A stretch of DNA of 64,000 nucleotides from Methanolobus zinderi (lineage in GTDB: Archaea > Halobacteriota > Methanosarcinia > Methanosarcinales > Methanosarcinaceae): assembly GCF_013388255.1 (NCBI RefSeq), contig NZ_CP058215.1, positions 1,116,001 through 1,180,000 on the forward strand. The letters run 5' to 3'. This document shows, piece after piece, positions 17,959-28,047 of the stretch. The position numbers and the translations under genes are program-made. The notes beneath the pieces are model-generated. The model saw only the letters and a program-made list of their open reading frames with translations. It searched no databases and was not told where the DNA came from. The stretch's first letter is position 1. Each line of letters opens with the position of its first letter.

Positions 17959-19149
17959 ATGAATGTGCAATCGATAGTCCAGGAAGCATTAAAACACACC
18001 GAAAAAGAAAAAGAGTACCGCCAAACGATAGCAGTAGACGACCAACTCGACATACTTGGCCAGCCCAGGATCATGATCGTCGGTTGTGGTGGTGCCGGTA
18101 ACAATACTATTAACAGACTCTACAATCTCGGCATTGATGGCGCCGAGACTGTTGCAATAAACACTGACAAGCAACATCTTGATCTCATTCGTGCGGACAA
18201 GAAGATCCTTGTGGGAAAGACACTGACCCGCGGACTGGGTGCAGGAGGATATCCCGAAGTAGGTGCAAAAGCGGCAGAACTTGCCCGCGGCACACTTGAA
18301 GAGGTCTTCAAGGACGCAGATCTTGTTTTCGTAACAGCAGGTATGGGAGGAGGTACCGGTACCGGTGTCGCCCCTGTGGTAGCTGAGGTCGCAAAGGAGC
18401 AGGGAGCGATCGTTGTAGGTATGGTCTCCAGTCCTTTCAGGGTTGAAAGGGCAAGGGCAGTCAAGGCAGAGGAAGGACTCGAGGAGTTCCGCCGTGCCGC
18501 AGACACAGTAATCGTACTCGACAACAACAGACTTCTGGAATACGTTCCAAACCTGCCGATTGACCAGGCTTTCTCTGTAATGGACCAGCTTATCTCTGAA
18601 ACCGTGAAAGGTATCACAGAAACAATCACAAGGCCTTCACTTATCAATCTCGACTACGCCGACATCAGGGCTATCATGAGCTGCGGCGGAGTTGCAGTGA
18701 TGCTTGTAGGTGAGAGCAAGAACCAGGACAAGAGCGATGATGTGGTAAGGAATGCACTGAACCACCCACTGCTTGATGTGGATTACAGGGGTGCGACCGG
18801 CAGTCTTGTGCACATCACAGGAGGTCCCGACCTTAGCCTCAAGGAAGCCGAGGATATTGCCGCTTCACTCACATACGAACTGTCCCCCCGTGCAAACGTC
18901 ATATGGGGAGCACGTATCAGTAACGAGTATGAAGGCAAGGTGCGTGTCATGGCTATCATGACCGGTGTCCAGTCAGCACAGGTACTCGGTCCTCAGTACA
19001 GTGAAGCTTCAGCAGCCTCAAACCCGGAACCGGAAACTCCAAGGGGATACAGGCACGCCAGCACACAACTGAACAAGACCAGACGCTCTGTCGTTGAGCC
19101 TGTAAGCACCAGAAACGGTGGCGGCTCAATTATAGACATAATACACTAA
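17959..19149 (+). CDS. ftsZ: Cell division GTPase FtsZ
   Basis: 396 residues. The GTP-binding core starts with [14 protein letters not shown] (about 41-54), includes the T3 AINTD loop, and the tubulin signature GGGTGTG at 130-136. The T7 region ([11 protein letters not shown]) supplies the catalytic Asp for the neighbouring subunit. The C-terminal tail after residue 350 is short, basic and ends in a hydrophobic patch (SIIDIIH), probably the partner-binding tip. FtsZ polymerises at midcell. Methanosarcinales usually have two paralogues; I cannot assign which. The spacing of 95 nt to the next gene includes a hairpin, so it is probably transcribed alone. Confidence 0.96.
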   Translation: MNVQSIVQEALKHTEKEKEYRQTIAVDDQLDILGQPRIMIVGCGGAGNNTINRLYNLGIDGAETVAINTDKQHLDLIRADKKILVGKTLTRGLGAGGYPEVGAKAAELARGTLEEVFKDADLVFVTAGMGGGTGTGVAPVVAEVAKEQGAIVVGMVSSPFRVERARAVKAEEGLEEFRRAADTVIVLDNNRLLEYVPNLPIDQAFSVMDQLISETVKGITETITRPSLINLDYADIRAIMSCGGVAVMLVGESKNQDKSDDVVRNALNHPLLDVDYRGATGSLVHITGGPDLSLKEAEDIAASLTYELSPRANVIWGARISNEYEGKVRVMAIMTGVQSAQVLGPQYSEASAASNPEPETPRGYRHASTQLNKTRRSVVEPVSTRNGGGSIIDIIH

Positions 19150-19170
19150 ATATTTTCTAAGACTATGCAG

Positions 19171-19200
19171 CCGGATATCTGCTATCCGGTTCTGCAATTA
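19171..19200 (+). terminator. Hairpin after ftsZ
   Basis: CCGGATA (19171-19177) pairs with TATCCGG (19183-19189) around a 5-nt loop and is followed by a T-rich stretch. It lies 21 nt past the ftsZ stop codon. Confidence 0.55.
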
Positions 19201-19244
19201 TTTTCAAAGGATATTCTTATCTGTATAAATTACTATTTTTAGCC

Positions 19245-20747
19245 ATGAAAGTACTAGTTGCTACAGGTCACCTTGCCGAACAGACAGTAAGGGATGCGGT
19301 GGGAGTCAGTGCTGATGTACTGGTGGTTGATACCAAAATCGCGGCCTTTATCACACCCCGCAAGCTGCTGGCGGCTATTAAAAGGGATTTTCCTGACTTC
19401 GATGAATCTGAAAATAAGAATTTTGAATATGATCTGATATTCATCCCCGGCCTGGTATCCGGCGATTTCTCACGGCTTTCAACTGAACTTGGCTGCAGTA
19501 TCCGTCTTGGCCCCAAGCATGCCTATGACCTGTCCTTTGTCCTGCCTTTTGCTGATGACATTGAGTTCTCCACCGAGATTCCCGCATGTGAACTGCTTGC
19601 GGATGTCAGGCGTGAGATGGCCCTGGAGAAGATCACTGAACTCGAGGACCTGTCATCTCCCTCGACGGTTGTTGGCGGGCTGAAACTTGGCGGCAACTCG
19701 CGCATGAAGGTAATGGCGGAAGTGGTGGATGCAACAGGTCTGGACCCGGATTTGCTTTCAGAAAGGATAGAATCCTTTGTTAGAAAGGGTGCGGATATAA
19801 TCGACCTTGGTGCATCCCTGCATGCGGAGCCCGATGATGTGGAGCGTGCTATCAGAGTTGCAAGGTCAGTTACATCATTTCCCGTAAGTACCGACACACT
19901 TGATCCCGAGCTGCTCACAAGGGCGCTGGAGGTGGGTGTCGACATAATCCTCAGCCTTGACAGCTCCAATATGGACACTATTGCCCCGAAAATTGCAGGC
20001 TCAGATGTGGCCGCTGTAGTAATACCGGATTCCGGGGAAGGTCTGGACAGTCTTGTAAGGAATATAGATACTGCCCGCAGGCTGGGTGTTAAAAACATTA
20101 TCGCCGATCCTGTACTTGATCCCATAGGCCATGATATCACCTCTTCTATTATCCGCTACAGCAGCTTCCATGATATGTTCCCGGATCTGCCTGTCTTCTT
20201 CGGTGTCGGCAACGTAACAGAGCTAATTGATGTCGATTCCACTGGAGTGAACGCAACACTGTGCGGCATAGCAGCAGATGTGGGTGCAAGCATATTATTC
20301 ACACCGGAATACAGTAACAAGACCCAGGGTTCCATCGATGAGCTGAAAAAGGCCTCACAGATGATGCTGCTTGCAAAGGAGCGCAAAAGCTCTCCCAAGG
20401 ACCTTGGTATCGACCTGATACAGATCAAAGAGAAGAGAAGGCGCACAGACTCCGATCTTCCCGAAAACTTCGTCCGGGCAAAGAAGAGCAAGATGTGGAA
20501 ACTGGATCCCAGGGGAAGCATCAGAATAAGCATAATTCCTGACCGTTACGGAAAGGGTGGATGTATCCTGGCAGAACATGAAACTGCTTCCATTGCTGGC
20601 AGGACCGCAGGCGAGATCATGGATACCATTCTGGAAATGGACCTTGTTTCCAGGATGGAACATGCGGCTTATCTGGGACAGGAACTTAAAAAGGCGGAAA
20701 TTGCCCTGAAGTTTGGAAGAAGTTATTCGCAGGATGATGAGTTCTAG
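19245..20747 (+). CDS. Dihydropteroate synthase-like protein of methanogens
   Basis: 500 residues. An N-terminal domain of about 150 residues unique to the methanogen family (MKVLVATGHLAEQTV) precedes a TIM-barrel pterin-binding domain: LKLGGNSRMKVMAEVVDAT, GADIIDLGASLHAEPDDVERAI, FPVSTDTLDPELL and FFGVGNVTEL match dihydropteroate synthase motifs. The family is linked to tetrahydromethanopterin (sarcinapterin) metabolism, but its precise reaction is not established to my knowledge. About 150 further residues at the C-terminus are family specific. It stands between ftsZ and a hypothetical gene, on the same strand. Confidence 0.85.
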   Translation: MKVLVATGHLAEQTVRDAVGVSADVLVVDTKIAAFITPRKLLAAIKRDFPDFDESENKNFEYDLIFIPGLVSGDFSRLSTELGCSIRLGPKHAYDLSFVLPFADDIEFSTEIPACELLADVRREMALEKITELEDLSSPSTVVGGLKLGGNSRMKVMAEVVDATGLDPDLLSERIESFVRKGADIIDLGASLHAEPDDVERAIRVARSVTSFPVSTDTLDPELLTRALEVGVDIILSLDSSNMDTIAPKIAGSDVAAVVIPDSGEGLDSLVRNIDTARRLGVKNIIADPVLDPIGHDITSSIIRYSSFHDMFPDLPVFFGVGNVTELIDVDSTGVNATLCGIAADVGASILFTPEYSNKTQGSIDELKKASQMMLLAKERKSSPKDLGIDLIQIKEKRRRTDSDLPENFVRAKKSKMWKLDPRGSIRISIIPDRYGKGGCILAEHETASIAGRTAGEIMDTILEMDLVSRMEHAAYLGQELKKAEIALKFGRSYSQDDEF

Positions 20748-20838
20748 AAAGGTAACCAATCAAAATAATCTTTAAAATCATTTTACAAATGGTATATAAT
20801 TAAATGTAATAGCATCATTATACGCAGCAGGTGTTAAA

Positions 20839-21294
20839 ATGGAGCTTGAAAAACAGGACATGGACAAGATTGTTGCCGTCGTGGCAGCACGATATTTTGC
20901 ACAGCAGGAATGGAAATGGGTAGACCTCAGAAATGATGTTTCTGTTATCCGCAAGGCATATGATGATCTGAAAGAGCAGTACGATGCCTATCCCTACATG
21001 AGCCTTGACTGGTATGTCAGCAATTCCGCCACCAAGAACATACACATGTGCGAAAGGTGGGAAGAACTGACAGATCTGATCGGTTTTCTGGAGGATTATG
21101 GGGAGTACTTCGACTTTCTGGTGAGGGATGCAAGGAAATCCTTCTGTATAACAAGCACCGACGGTGAGCTCGGTCCGGAACAGAAGAACGCCATAGCAGT
21201 TGCCAGAAGATTGAGGTACAATGTCTTTGTCTTCAGGGTAGATGTACCGGAAAGTATAGGTTTTGAGCTGCTTCAGGTTGGCGGAGGGCTCTGA
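20839..21294 (+). CDS. Conserved hypothetical soluble protein
   Basis: 151 residues without membrane segments or recognised motifs. The first half is helical and rich in aromatic residues (QQEWKWVDLRNDV, YMSLDWYVSN), the second half mixed alpha/beta with a single basic stretch (VARRLRYNVFVFRVDVP). A good promoter-like TATATAATTAAA lies about 45 nt upstream, so it may have its own transcript, 91 nt after the DHPS-like gene. No function can be proposed. Confidence 0.7.
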   Translation: MELEKQDMDKIVAVVAARYFAQQEWKWVDLRNDVSVIRKAYDDLKEQYDAYPYMSLDWYVSNSATKNIHMCERWEELTDLIGFLEDYGEYFDFLVRDARKSFCITSTDGELGPEQKNAIAVARRLRYNVFVFRVDVPESIGFELLQVGGGL

Positions 21295-21496
21295 GGGTCT
21301 GTCGATCGTTAGCTTAATATCCGGGATGTCTTATTTCGGCCTACATTTATATATTATATTATTCATTATAGCCGAGTTGTAAAAAATTGTGCAACAGGTC
21401 ATCCAGCAGCGATTTGATGCATCTGGTAACACTTGTGTACAAAAATGATTAGAAATTACAGTATTCGTAGTAGTATTAATAAAGAGGAGTTAAAAT

Positions 21497-23512
21497 ATGG
21501 AAGCTTTAATTTATCTCGCCCCTCTTGCTGGTCTTATTAGTTTGTTATTTGCCGGCTTCTTTGCACGCAGTGTCCTCAAAGAGGAACCTGGTTCAGAGAA
21601 AATGCAGGAAATAGCAGGTGCTATCCAGGAAGGTGCGATGGCATACTTGAATCGTCAGTATAAAACAATCGCAGTAGTAGCTGTGATCCTTGCAGTGCTC
21701 ATCTTTGCCCTGCTTGAAGATGGCAGTAAGATCGCAATCGGTTTCCTTGTTGGTGCTATCAGTTCAGCAGCAGCAGGATATGTAGGTATGAACGTGTCTG
21801 TCAGGGCAAATGTCAGGACTGCACACGCAGCATCAAAGGGTCTGCAGAAGGCAATGTCCGTTGCTTTCCGTGGCGGAGCTGTTACCGGTCTTGCAGTAGT
21901 CGGTCTTGCACTTATGGGTACAAGCGGCTTCTACATCCTTTACGGTAATGTTGACCTTGTAGTCGGATTCGGTTTCGGTGCAAGTCTTATCAGTCTTTTC
22001 GCAAGGGTTGGCGGTGGAATATTCACCAAGGCAGCCGATGTTGGTGCTGATCTCGTAGGTAAGGTCGAGGCCGGAATTCCTGAAGATGACCCGCGTAACG
22101 CCGGTGTTATCGCTGACAACGTAGGTGACAACGTAGGGGACTGTGCCGGAATGGGTGCTGACCTCTTCGAAACATACGTGGTTACGGTCCTTGCATCAAT
22201 GCTCCTTGGATCACTTATCCTTGACTCATACACAAACGCAATTCTTTATCCGCTCATCCTTGGTGCAGTGGCAATCTTCGCATCCATCATTTCCGTATTC
22301 TTCGTGAAGGTCGGCAGTGATGGCAAGATCATGAAGGCTCTGTATAAAGGAGTAGCAGTATCCGCAGTTCTCTCTCTTGTTGCTTTCTACTTCGTTACGA
22401 CATATCTTATGGGAGATCTGAGATTCTACTATGCAGCCCTGGTGGGTATTGTCATTATGGTTCTCATGGTAGTAATCACTGAATACTACACTTCAACTAA
22501 ATTCCGTCCGGTAAAGACGATTGCCGCAGCATCCGAAACAGGTGCAGGTACAAACGTCATTTCCGGTCTTGCAATAGGTTTTGAGAGTACTGCGATTCCT
22601 GTGGTAGTTATCATTCTTGGAATCCTCACCTCATTCTTCATCGTGGGAGGAGGAGCAAGCCCTGCTATCGGTCTTTACGGTATTGCCATAGCAGCAGCAG
22701 CAATGCTTTCCACCACTGGAATGATCGTAGCACTTGACTCATACGGACCCATCACCGACAATGCAGGTGGTATCGCAGAAATGGCAGGTATGCCATCCAA
22801 CGTACGTAAGATCACCGATGCCCTCGATGCAGTAGGTAACACCACAAAGGCGGTCACAAAGGGATATGCGATCGGTTCAGCGGCACTTGGTGCACTGGCC
22901 CTGTTTGCAGACTACACAGGTAAAGTAGACCTGACAGGTGACGCGCTCAGTCTCAGCAGGCCTGTGGTGCTTGTAGGTCTTTTCGTTGGAGGACTGCTTC
23001 CTTTTATCTTCAGTGCGGTAACAATGCAGGCTGTAGGAAAGGCAGCTTTCAAGATCGTTAACGAGGTTCGCCGCCAGTTCCGCGAGATCCCTGGTATCAT
23101 GGAAGGAACTGCAAAGCCTGAATACGGTAAATGTGTGGACATCGTAACAGCAGCAGCGATCCGTGAGATGGCCATACCGGGTGCACTCGCAATCTTCACG
23201 CCACTTATTGTCGGACTTCTGCTAGGACCTGCAGCCCTTGGCGGACTGCTTATAGGTATCATTGTCAGTGGTCTTTTGCTTGCACTTACAATGGACAACG
23301 GTGGCGGTGCATGGGATAATGCAAAGAAGCTCATCGAAGATGGTAAACACGGTGGAAAAGGCTCTGAAGCTCACAAGGCAGCTGTTGTCGGTGACACCGT
23401 TGGTGACCCGTTCAAGGACACATCCGGACCTGCACTTAACGCCCTGATCAAGGTGGTTAACATGGTAGCTATCCTGTTCTCCTCCCTGTTCATTGGCGCA
23501 GGTCTTTTCTAA
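21497..23512 (+). CDS. hppA: Membrane pyrophosphatase, K+-independent H+-pumping type
   Basis: 671 residues with about 16 membrane helices. It hydrolyses pyrophosphate and pumps ions across the membrane. The substrate loops [19 protein letters not shown] and [15 protein letters not shown] are intact. The stretch [19 protein letters not shown] has Lys where K+-dependent enzymes have Ala and Thr three residues on, the signature of the K+-independent class; all Na+-pumping enzymes known to me are K+-dependent, so this is predicted to pump protons. The ribosome binding site AAGAGGAG precedes the ATG. A strong terminator follows. Confidence 0.95.
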   Translation: MEALIYLAPLAGLISLLFAGFFARSVLKEEPGSEKMQEIAGAIQEGAMAYLNRQYKTIAVVAVILAVLIFALLEDGSKIAIGFLVGAISSAAAGYVGMNVSVRANVRTAHAASKGLQKAMSVAFRGGAVTGLAVVGLALMGTSGFYILYGNVDLVVGFGFGASLISLFARVGGGIFTKAADVGADLVGKVEAGIPEDDPRNAGVIADNVGDNVGDCAGMGADLFETYVVTVLASMLLGSLILDSYTNAILYPLILGAVAIFASIISVFFVKVGSDGKIMKALYKGVAVSAVLSLVAFYFVTTYLMGDLRFYYAALVGIVIMVLMVVITEYYTSTKFRPVKTIAAASETGAGTNVISGLAIGFESTAIPVVVIILGILTSFFIVGGGASPAIGLYGIAIAAAAMLSTTGMIVALDSYGPITDNAGGIAEMAGMPSNVRKITDALDAVGNTTKAVTKGYAIGSAALGALALFADYTGKVDLTGDALSLSRPVVLVGLFVGGLLPFIFSAVTMQAVGKAAFKIVNEVRRQFREIPGIMEGTAKPEYGKCVDIVTAAAIREMAIPGALAIFTPLIVGLLLGPAALGGLLIGIIVSGLLLALTMDNGGGAWDNAKKLIEDGKHGGKGSEAHKAAVVGDTVGDPFKDTSGPALNALIKVVNMVAILFSSLFIGAGLF

Positions 23513-23523
23513 AAACATATTTG

Positions 23524-23556
23524 TTTCCGGCATTGCCGGAAATATTTTCTTTTTTT
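23524..23556 (+). terminator. Terminator after hppA
   Basis: TTTCCGGC (23524-23531) pairs with GCCGGAAA (23535-23542) around a 3-nt loop, then a long T-rich tract follows. It starts 12 nt after the stop codon. Confidence 0.75.
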
Positions 23557-23942
23557 CTTTCTTATTTCAGTTTCTAATTATAGATTCTAAATAGCACTTT
23601 AGAAACTGGTTTTCTGATAACTCACCAAAAGTAACTAGCTGAAAATGCGAAAAAGTCTTCTTATGGGTTATATCTGAGTTTGATGAAAAGTATGCGCGGG
23701 TTGGGGAGTGGGGGTTTAATGTATTTGGGGAGTGGGGTTTAGTGTATGAAAAAAGTACCCGCGCAATACGAGTTATAACATGATTCTATTTAATTATTGC
23801 CGTCAGGACAAACATAATTAGTTTTATTTTACTTATTTAAAATACTTACGTTTAATTAGTAACTATGTTACTGCACATTTTTGCAACGTAAAAAATATAA
23901 AGTGACCGCCCATAGTGCACTTATCTCCGGAGAAGATTATCG
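23557..23942. other. Intergenic stretch with a structured G-rich element
   Basis: No gene is visible. The stretch holds the G-rich repeat element described separately (23690-23769) and, close to the next gene, A/T-rich promoter-like DNA (23790-23900). A CTGA followed by TGATGA (23674-23686) resembles the inner boxes of a C/D guide RNA but no outer boxes fit. Confidence 0.4.
23690..23769. repeat. Tandem G-rich repeats closed by a long inverted repeat
   Basis: GTATGCGCGGGT (23690-23701) is the reverse complement of ACCCGCGCAATAC (23757-23769) apart from one bulged base, giving a 12-bp stem. The enclosed loop has two near-identical units of 24 and 23 nt (23701-23724, 23725-23747), each starting TTGGGGAGTGGGG. 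Five runs of three or more G occur within 40 nt, enough for a four-stranded G structure in the plus-strand sequence. It may be a small RNA, a structured site in DNA or a remnant of a repeat family. Confidence 0.6.
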
Positions 23943-24851
23943 ATGAAAGAAGATATCGGCACAATTATCAGCAGAGGATTCAGCACCTGGACCAGAAATC
24001 TTGTGATCTGTGTACCTTTTATTCTTGAAATACTCGTAACCGTGCTTCTTTCAATGCTGGCTGCCGTATTGTTTGTAATGGTACTTGTCATGCCTATTGT
24101 CTCAGGAAGCAATATGGATCCGGAACAGCTATCTCCCGAGGCGATGATGGCCATTCTTGAATCACTTTTCTCGGCCAATCTGCTTATACTGCTTGCCTTT
24201 GGTATTGTATTCCTTTTATTTTACACTCTTATCCAGTCTTTTTTCGCAGCAGGGGCCATCGGCATGTCCAAAGAGGCACTGGAAAAAGGTGATACGGGTA
24301 TAGGTGATCTCTTTTCATATGGTTTGGAGAACTTCTTCAATCTCTTTCTGTTAAAAGTCCTGATATCGCTGCTGGTTATTGCCGGAGTAGTCTTCCTGAT
24401 CCCGGGATTTCTTTCAATGGGGGATATCGGAAATATAATAAACAATCCTCAAACAGCACTTGCAAGTACATCCCTGCTGGCTTTCGGTCTTATCCTGTGG
24501 TTACTCTATTTCATTGTCCTGAGCATTATACTGATATTTGTCGAATATGCTCTTGTGACCGATCATCTTGATCCTGTCAGTGCTATTGAGAAGGGTGTTT
24601 CTTTCTTTATGGCCAACAAGTTTCCAGCACTGGTGCTATGGGTACTGCTTATTGGCATATCTGTACTCTTTGTGATTATCGGTGAGGTCTTCAGTTACAG
24701 CGATATACTGGCGCAGATATGGACTTATGTTGATTTCGTGCTCACGGTCCTTGTAGTGAGGCCACTTATCACTATATGGTGGACACGCTTCTATCTCAAC
24801 AGGAACGACAGAAAACTCTATTCATTTGATGAATACACGCTGGATAACTGA
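23943..24851 (+). CDS. Polytopic membrane protein, unknown
   Basis: 302 residues with about six membrane helices, starting MKEDIGTIISRGFSTWTRNLVICVPF. The pattern of an amphipathic N-terminal helix (ISRGFSTW) followed by pairs of long hydrophobic helices resembles archaeal membrane proteins of the glycerophosphoryl diester phosphodiesterase membrane-domain type. No catalytic or binding residues stand out. It is convergent with ncsA, 5 nt apart. A role in membrane or envelope upkeep is only a possibility. Confidence 0.7.
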   Translation: MKEDIGTIISRGFSTWTRNLVICVPFILEILVTVLLSMLAAVLFVMVLVMPIVSGSNMDPEQLSPEAMMAILESLFSANLLILLAFGIVFLLFYTLIQSFFAAGAIGMSKEALEKGDTGIGDLFSYGLENFFNLFLLKVLISLLVIAGVVFLIPGFLSMGDIGNIINNPQTALASTSLLAFGLILWLLYFIVLSIILIFVEYALVTDHLDPVSAIEKGVSFFMANKFPALVLWVLLIGISVLFVIIGEVFSYSDILAQIWTYVDFVLTVLVVRPLITIWWTRFYLNRNDRKLYSFDEYTLDN

Positions 24852-24856
24852 CTCGT

Positions 24857-25768
24857 TCACTTTGACCTGCCCAGCAATTTGCATGCCTGGCAAACATCTG
24901 CAGTGCATGCCTGGCCACATATGCTGCACTCAGACAGACCTTCCTGCGGGAATTCCCTGCCGAGTATACCTGATATCTTATCAAAGCCACTGAGCAGTGC
25001 ATACTTTGTGCCTGGGTGCTTTACTTCAAAATCGTTAAGTAGGACTCTTATTTCCTTACGCATGGCCTCATGTGAATACGGACATCCACCGAAACCAAGA
25101 GGCAGGTCATGCAGGTATGCATACAGGGCAACCTCTTTTTCAGGAATTTGTCTCAGGGGTTTCATGCGCAGGACAAGTCCCTCAAGCTCCTTGGGAGGTG
25201 CCAGTCTGACCATGCGTGACACATCACCTTTAAGGTGGTTCAAAAGTATGGTCTGGGCCTCGTCATCAAGATTGTGACCAATGGCAAGTCTGGTGGCACC
25301 GATCTCAAGTGCGGTTTTGTTAAGCAATGACTTTCTGAGTACACCGCAGTAGCTGCACGCTCCCTTTTCGCGCTTCATGGGTGCTATCTCATCCATTGTC
25401 CTGTCGTATTCTTCCATAAAAGAGCGAACTATCAATTCAATGCCCAGCTCATCGGTCAACTGCTTTGCCGACTCTATGGTCTGTGGCCTGTAACCTTCAA
25501 TACCCTCATCTATGGAAATGCCCACAAGCCTGATATCCGGCCTCATTCCGAATATCTTATGCAGGATGTACAGCGTTGTACTGCTGTCCTTGCCACCGCT
25601 CAGGCCCACGGCGATGGTTTCGTTCCTTTTGATACTGTAATGTTTTCTGATGGTGAGTTTTATCTTCCGTTCGACATCATCTGTGAAATGTTTCCTGCAC
25701 AGGTGCATACCCGAATATTTCTGATAGATGATGGCGTCCTTATTGCATTTGTCACATTTGAGCGTCAT
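24857..25768 (-). CDS. ncsA: tRNA 2-thiouridine synthetase NcsA/TtuA-type
   Basis: 303 residues. An N-terminal zinc finger (CDKCNKDAI and C24xxxH) precedes the PP-loop SGGKDS at 57-62, which adenylates uridine 34 of tRNA. CSYCG near residue 137 and the H(N)LDDEAQT stretch belong to the [Fe-S]-dependent thiolation site, and the C-terminal zinc finger CSICGQACTADVCQAC closes the chain. Family length and motif order fit TtuA/NcsA/Ctu1 proteins. It works with a ubiquitin-like sulfur carrier not seen here. The TctA-like gene starts divergently 131 nt away. Confidence 0.92.
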   Translation of the reverse strand: MTLKCDKCNKDAIIYQKYSGMHLCRKHFTDDVERKIKLTIRKHYSIKRNETIAVGLSGGKDSSTTLYILHKIFGMRPDIRLVGISIDEGIEGYRPQTIESAKQLTDELGIELIVRSFMEEYDRTMDEIAPMKREKGACSYCGVLRKSLLNKTALEIGATRLAIGHNLDDEAQTILLNHLKGDVSRMVRLAPPKELEGLVLRMKPLRQIPEKEVALYAYLHDLPLGFGGCPYSHEAMRKEIRVLLNDFEVKHPGTKYALLSGFDKISGILGREFPQEGLSECSICGQACTADVCQACKLLGRSK

Positions 25769-25899
25769 AGGTTCTGTCCAAGCAACGGGATATTGGTATA
25801 AAAAGCTGTCCTGTATTCCAGTTCTTATTTCTGCGGGAACAAAAAGAAAAAATTAAATAACTGCTGAATATTCTTCCTACAAAACCAAGGAATATTAAA

Positions 25900-27252
25900 A
25901 TGAGCCCGTTCGGTGAGATATCTTTTCAAATCTTCATTCTTTCAGTAATCGCAGGCTATTTCCTTGGAGTGTTCTCAGGTCTTGTCCCGGGAATACATAC
26001 CAATAACTTTGCACTGGTACTGCTTGCACTCTCGCCGGTAATGTCTGATTATGGAATACCTGTGTTCTATGTTGCGGTAATGATACTTGCAAACTCTGTG
26101 GCCCATAGCTTCCATGACATTATACCTGCAATCTTTCTTGGGGCTCCAAGTGATGATATGGCACTTGCGGTACTTCCCGGACACACTCTCCTGCTCGAGG
26201 GAAGGGGAGCAGAAGCCATCAGGTTATCCGCACTTGGCAGCGCAGGTTCTGTTGCCTTTGCAGCAGTTCTTGCACTGCCACTCTCGATATTGTTCAAAAG
26301 CGCTTACGTGATGATACAATCGTACCTTGCGTGGATCCTGATAACTGTAGTAATTGTAATGATACTGACAGAAAAAGGGGAATCTGTAGCCGGCCAGGGC
26401 TCGCTGTCCCGCTGGAAGTTCAGATTTTATGCATTGCTGGTGTTCTTGCTGAGCGGTTCCCTGGGTGTGATCGCCTTTAACACGGAATACCTGATGAATC
26501 CTGTTGTTAACCTCGGCGAGCCATCGATATTGCTGCCATTGCTCAGTGGTCTTTTCGGTTCATCACAACTGATCATAAGCCTTATGTCAGCTCCTGTAAT
26601 TCCCGCCCAGCTAGGTTATCGCATTGATCTTGAAAGAAAACGTATATTCAGGGGTATATTCATTGGCGGCCTTTCCGGCTCCTTTGTGGCATGGCTACCC
26701 GGTATATCATCTTCTGTGGCAACGGTCTTTGCAAGGCTTTTCATACGACAGGAACCCGGAGAAGAATGGGAAGGCTATAGCAAATACGAGGACCCGGTTT
26801 CCATGCTTGATCCGGCAAAGGAGTTCATCGTCTCGGTATCCGGTGTAAACACATGCAACGCGATATTTGCACTGGTCGCCCTTGCAGTTATCGGTAAATC
26901 AAGGAATGGTGCAATGGTTGTAGTGGATGGTCTGCTTGGAGGTATCGAACCGGGTACATCGGTTATGATACTCTTTCTGTGTGCAGTATCACTGACTGCA
27001 CTCTTCTCTTATTTTTCCACGATATATATCGGTGACAGGGTTCACAGCAGGCTCTCCGACCTGAACTATCCTGTTTTGTGTTACACTGTCCTGGCAGTCC
27101 TTTCGATTATTGTAGTTCTTTTCACAGGTACCTATGGGATTGTTATATTTGCGATTTCAACTTCAGTGGGCATGCTTGCGCCATTTCTGAAAGTACGCAA
27201 GAGTCATGCCATGGGTGTAATATTATTGCCGGTGATACTTTACTTTGTATAA
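25900..27252 (+). CDS. TctA-like tripartite tricarboxylate transporter permease
   Basis: 450 residues, about 11-12 membrane helices. The family signature near the N-terminus is present as LGVFSGLVPGIHTNNF, and a second half-repeat starts GLSGSFVAWLPGISSSVATV, the usual inverted pair of Pro-Gly motifs. Family permeases take up organic acids with a periplasmic binding protein. No TctB- or TctC-like gene is next to it, as is common for the archaeal branch, so the substrate is open. Confidence 0.82.
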   Translation: MSPFGEISFQIFILSVIAGYFLGVFSGLVPGIHTNNFALVLLALSPVMSDYGIPVFYVAVMILANSVAHSFHDIIPAIFLGAPSDDMALAVLPGHTLLLEGRGAEAIRLSALGSAGSVAFAAVLALPLSILFKSAYVMIQSYLAWILITVVIVMILTEKGESVAGQGSLSRWKFRFYALLVFLLSGSLGVIAFNTEYLMNPVVNLGEPSILLPLLSGLFGSSQLIISLMSAPVIPAQLGYRIDLERKRIFRGIFIGGLSGSFVAWLPGISSSVATVFARLFIRQEPGEEWEGYSKYEDPVSMLDPAKEFIVSVSGVNTCNAIFALVALAVIGKSRNGAMVVVDGLLGGIEPGTSVMILFLCAVSLTALFSYFSTIYIGDRVHSRLSDLNYPVLCYTVLAVLSIIVVLFTGTYGIVIFAISTSVGMLAPFLKVRKSHAMGVILLPVILYFV

Positions 27253-27255
27253 TTC

Positions 27256-27642
27256 CTAATCCAGCCCCATATAGAAAATAATTTGCCACACTGCGAGTGA
27301 AATAGTCGATGCCGCCAGACCAATCCGTGTCTTTAGTGATGCAAAGTAACCTATTGTCGCTCCTATGAATGATAAGATGATCCAGTAAACACTTGATCGA
27401 ATAAATCTGCTTGTATCGGATGTAGGCGTATCTCCTGAGATTAAAAGTATATACAAATAGATAGTCATGTGGGATAACACTGCAGTTGCGGGTGCTTCAA
27501 TCTTGTCATCTGAAAAATATCCATATATGAGTATAAATAATGGCAAAAAAATGAATGCTGTTTGAAAAAAGGTAGTGCCTATTACTATTATCAGGGACAA
27601 AAACAGAGGAACCTTATATCTATCAAAAAAACTGCTCTTCAT
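27256..27642 (-). CDS. Small membrane protein, paralogue of the gene at 48.2 kb
   Basis: 128 residues with four hydrophobic segments and hardly any extramembrane part. It shares with the 131-residue product at 48218-48613 the pattern FxFLPxxxxxYGxFS followed later by YWIxLxxI, TxGY and the C-terminal GLD. It is convergent with the TctA-like gene (3 nt) and lies just downstream of the cupin gene. I do not recognise a function. Confidence 0.65.
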   Translation of the reverse strand: MKSSFFDRYKVPLFLSLIIVIGTTFFQTAFIFLPLFILIYGYFSDDKIEAPATAVLSHMTIYLYILLISGDTPTSDTSRFIRSSVYWIILSFIGATIGYFASLKTRIGLAASTISLAVWQIIFYMGLD

Positions 27643-27661
27643 AAATTCCCTGTAATATAAT

Positions 27662-28033
27662 TTATGACCTGTCTGACAATTCCGTATGATAATGCGAGTA
27701 CGGCGGAGAGCAACAGCAAAGTATCTTCAGAGCTACGTCCCCGATGTTCCTGATACTATGGACCTCTCCGGGAAGAATGCATATTGTATCGCCAGTCTTT
27801 ATCTCGAAGTTCTGTCCTTCGATGGTTATGCGCCCGCTGCCTTCTGTAATATGATATATTTCCTCAGATCTGTTATGCCTGTGGGGTATGGTTGAGCTAC
27901 CCACAGGAACAGTGGCTTCGGCAAGGCTCTGGGCACGATTTCCATGAACTTCGGGATGCATTAGTTCCCTAATGGAAGAGCCATCTTTTGTTATATATGG
28001 CTCTATATCCTCTTGTATACTCTCAATTGGCAT
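27662..28033 (-). CDS. Cupin-domain protein
   Basis: 123 residues forming a single cupin barrel. Motif 1 appears as PHRHNRSEEIYHITEGSG (metal ligands His, His, Glu) around residues 51-68 and motif 2 as PGEVHSIRN around residue 88 with the fourth ligand His. Such small cupins bind a metal and act as isomerases, dioxygenases or sensors of small ligands. It is 14 nt downstream of cooC on the same strand and probably co-transcribed. The substrate is unknown. Confidence 0.88.
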   Translation of the reverse strand: MPIESIQEDIEPYITKDGSSIRELMHPEVHGNRAQSLAEATVPVGSSTIPHRHNRSEEIYHITEGSGRITIEGQNFEIKTGDTICILPGEVHSIRNIGDVALKILCCCSPPYSHYHTELSDRS

Positions 28034-28047
28034 CCTGACAATCCGGC

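Noticed and set aside
23640-23690. Possible C/D box guide RNA (CTGA followed by TGATGA)
   Set aside because: Only the inner D' and C' boxes fit; no outer C and D boxes at the right distance.
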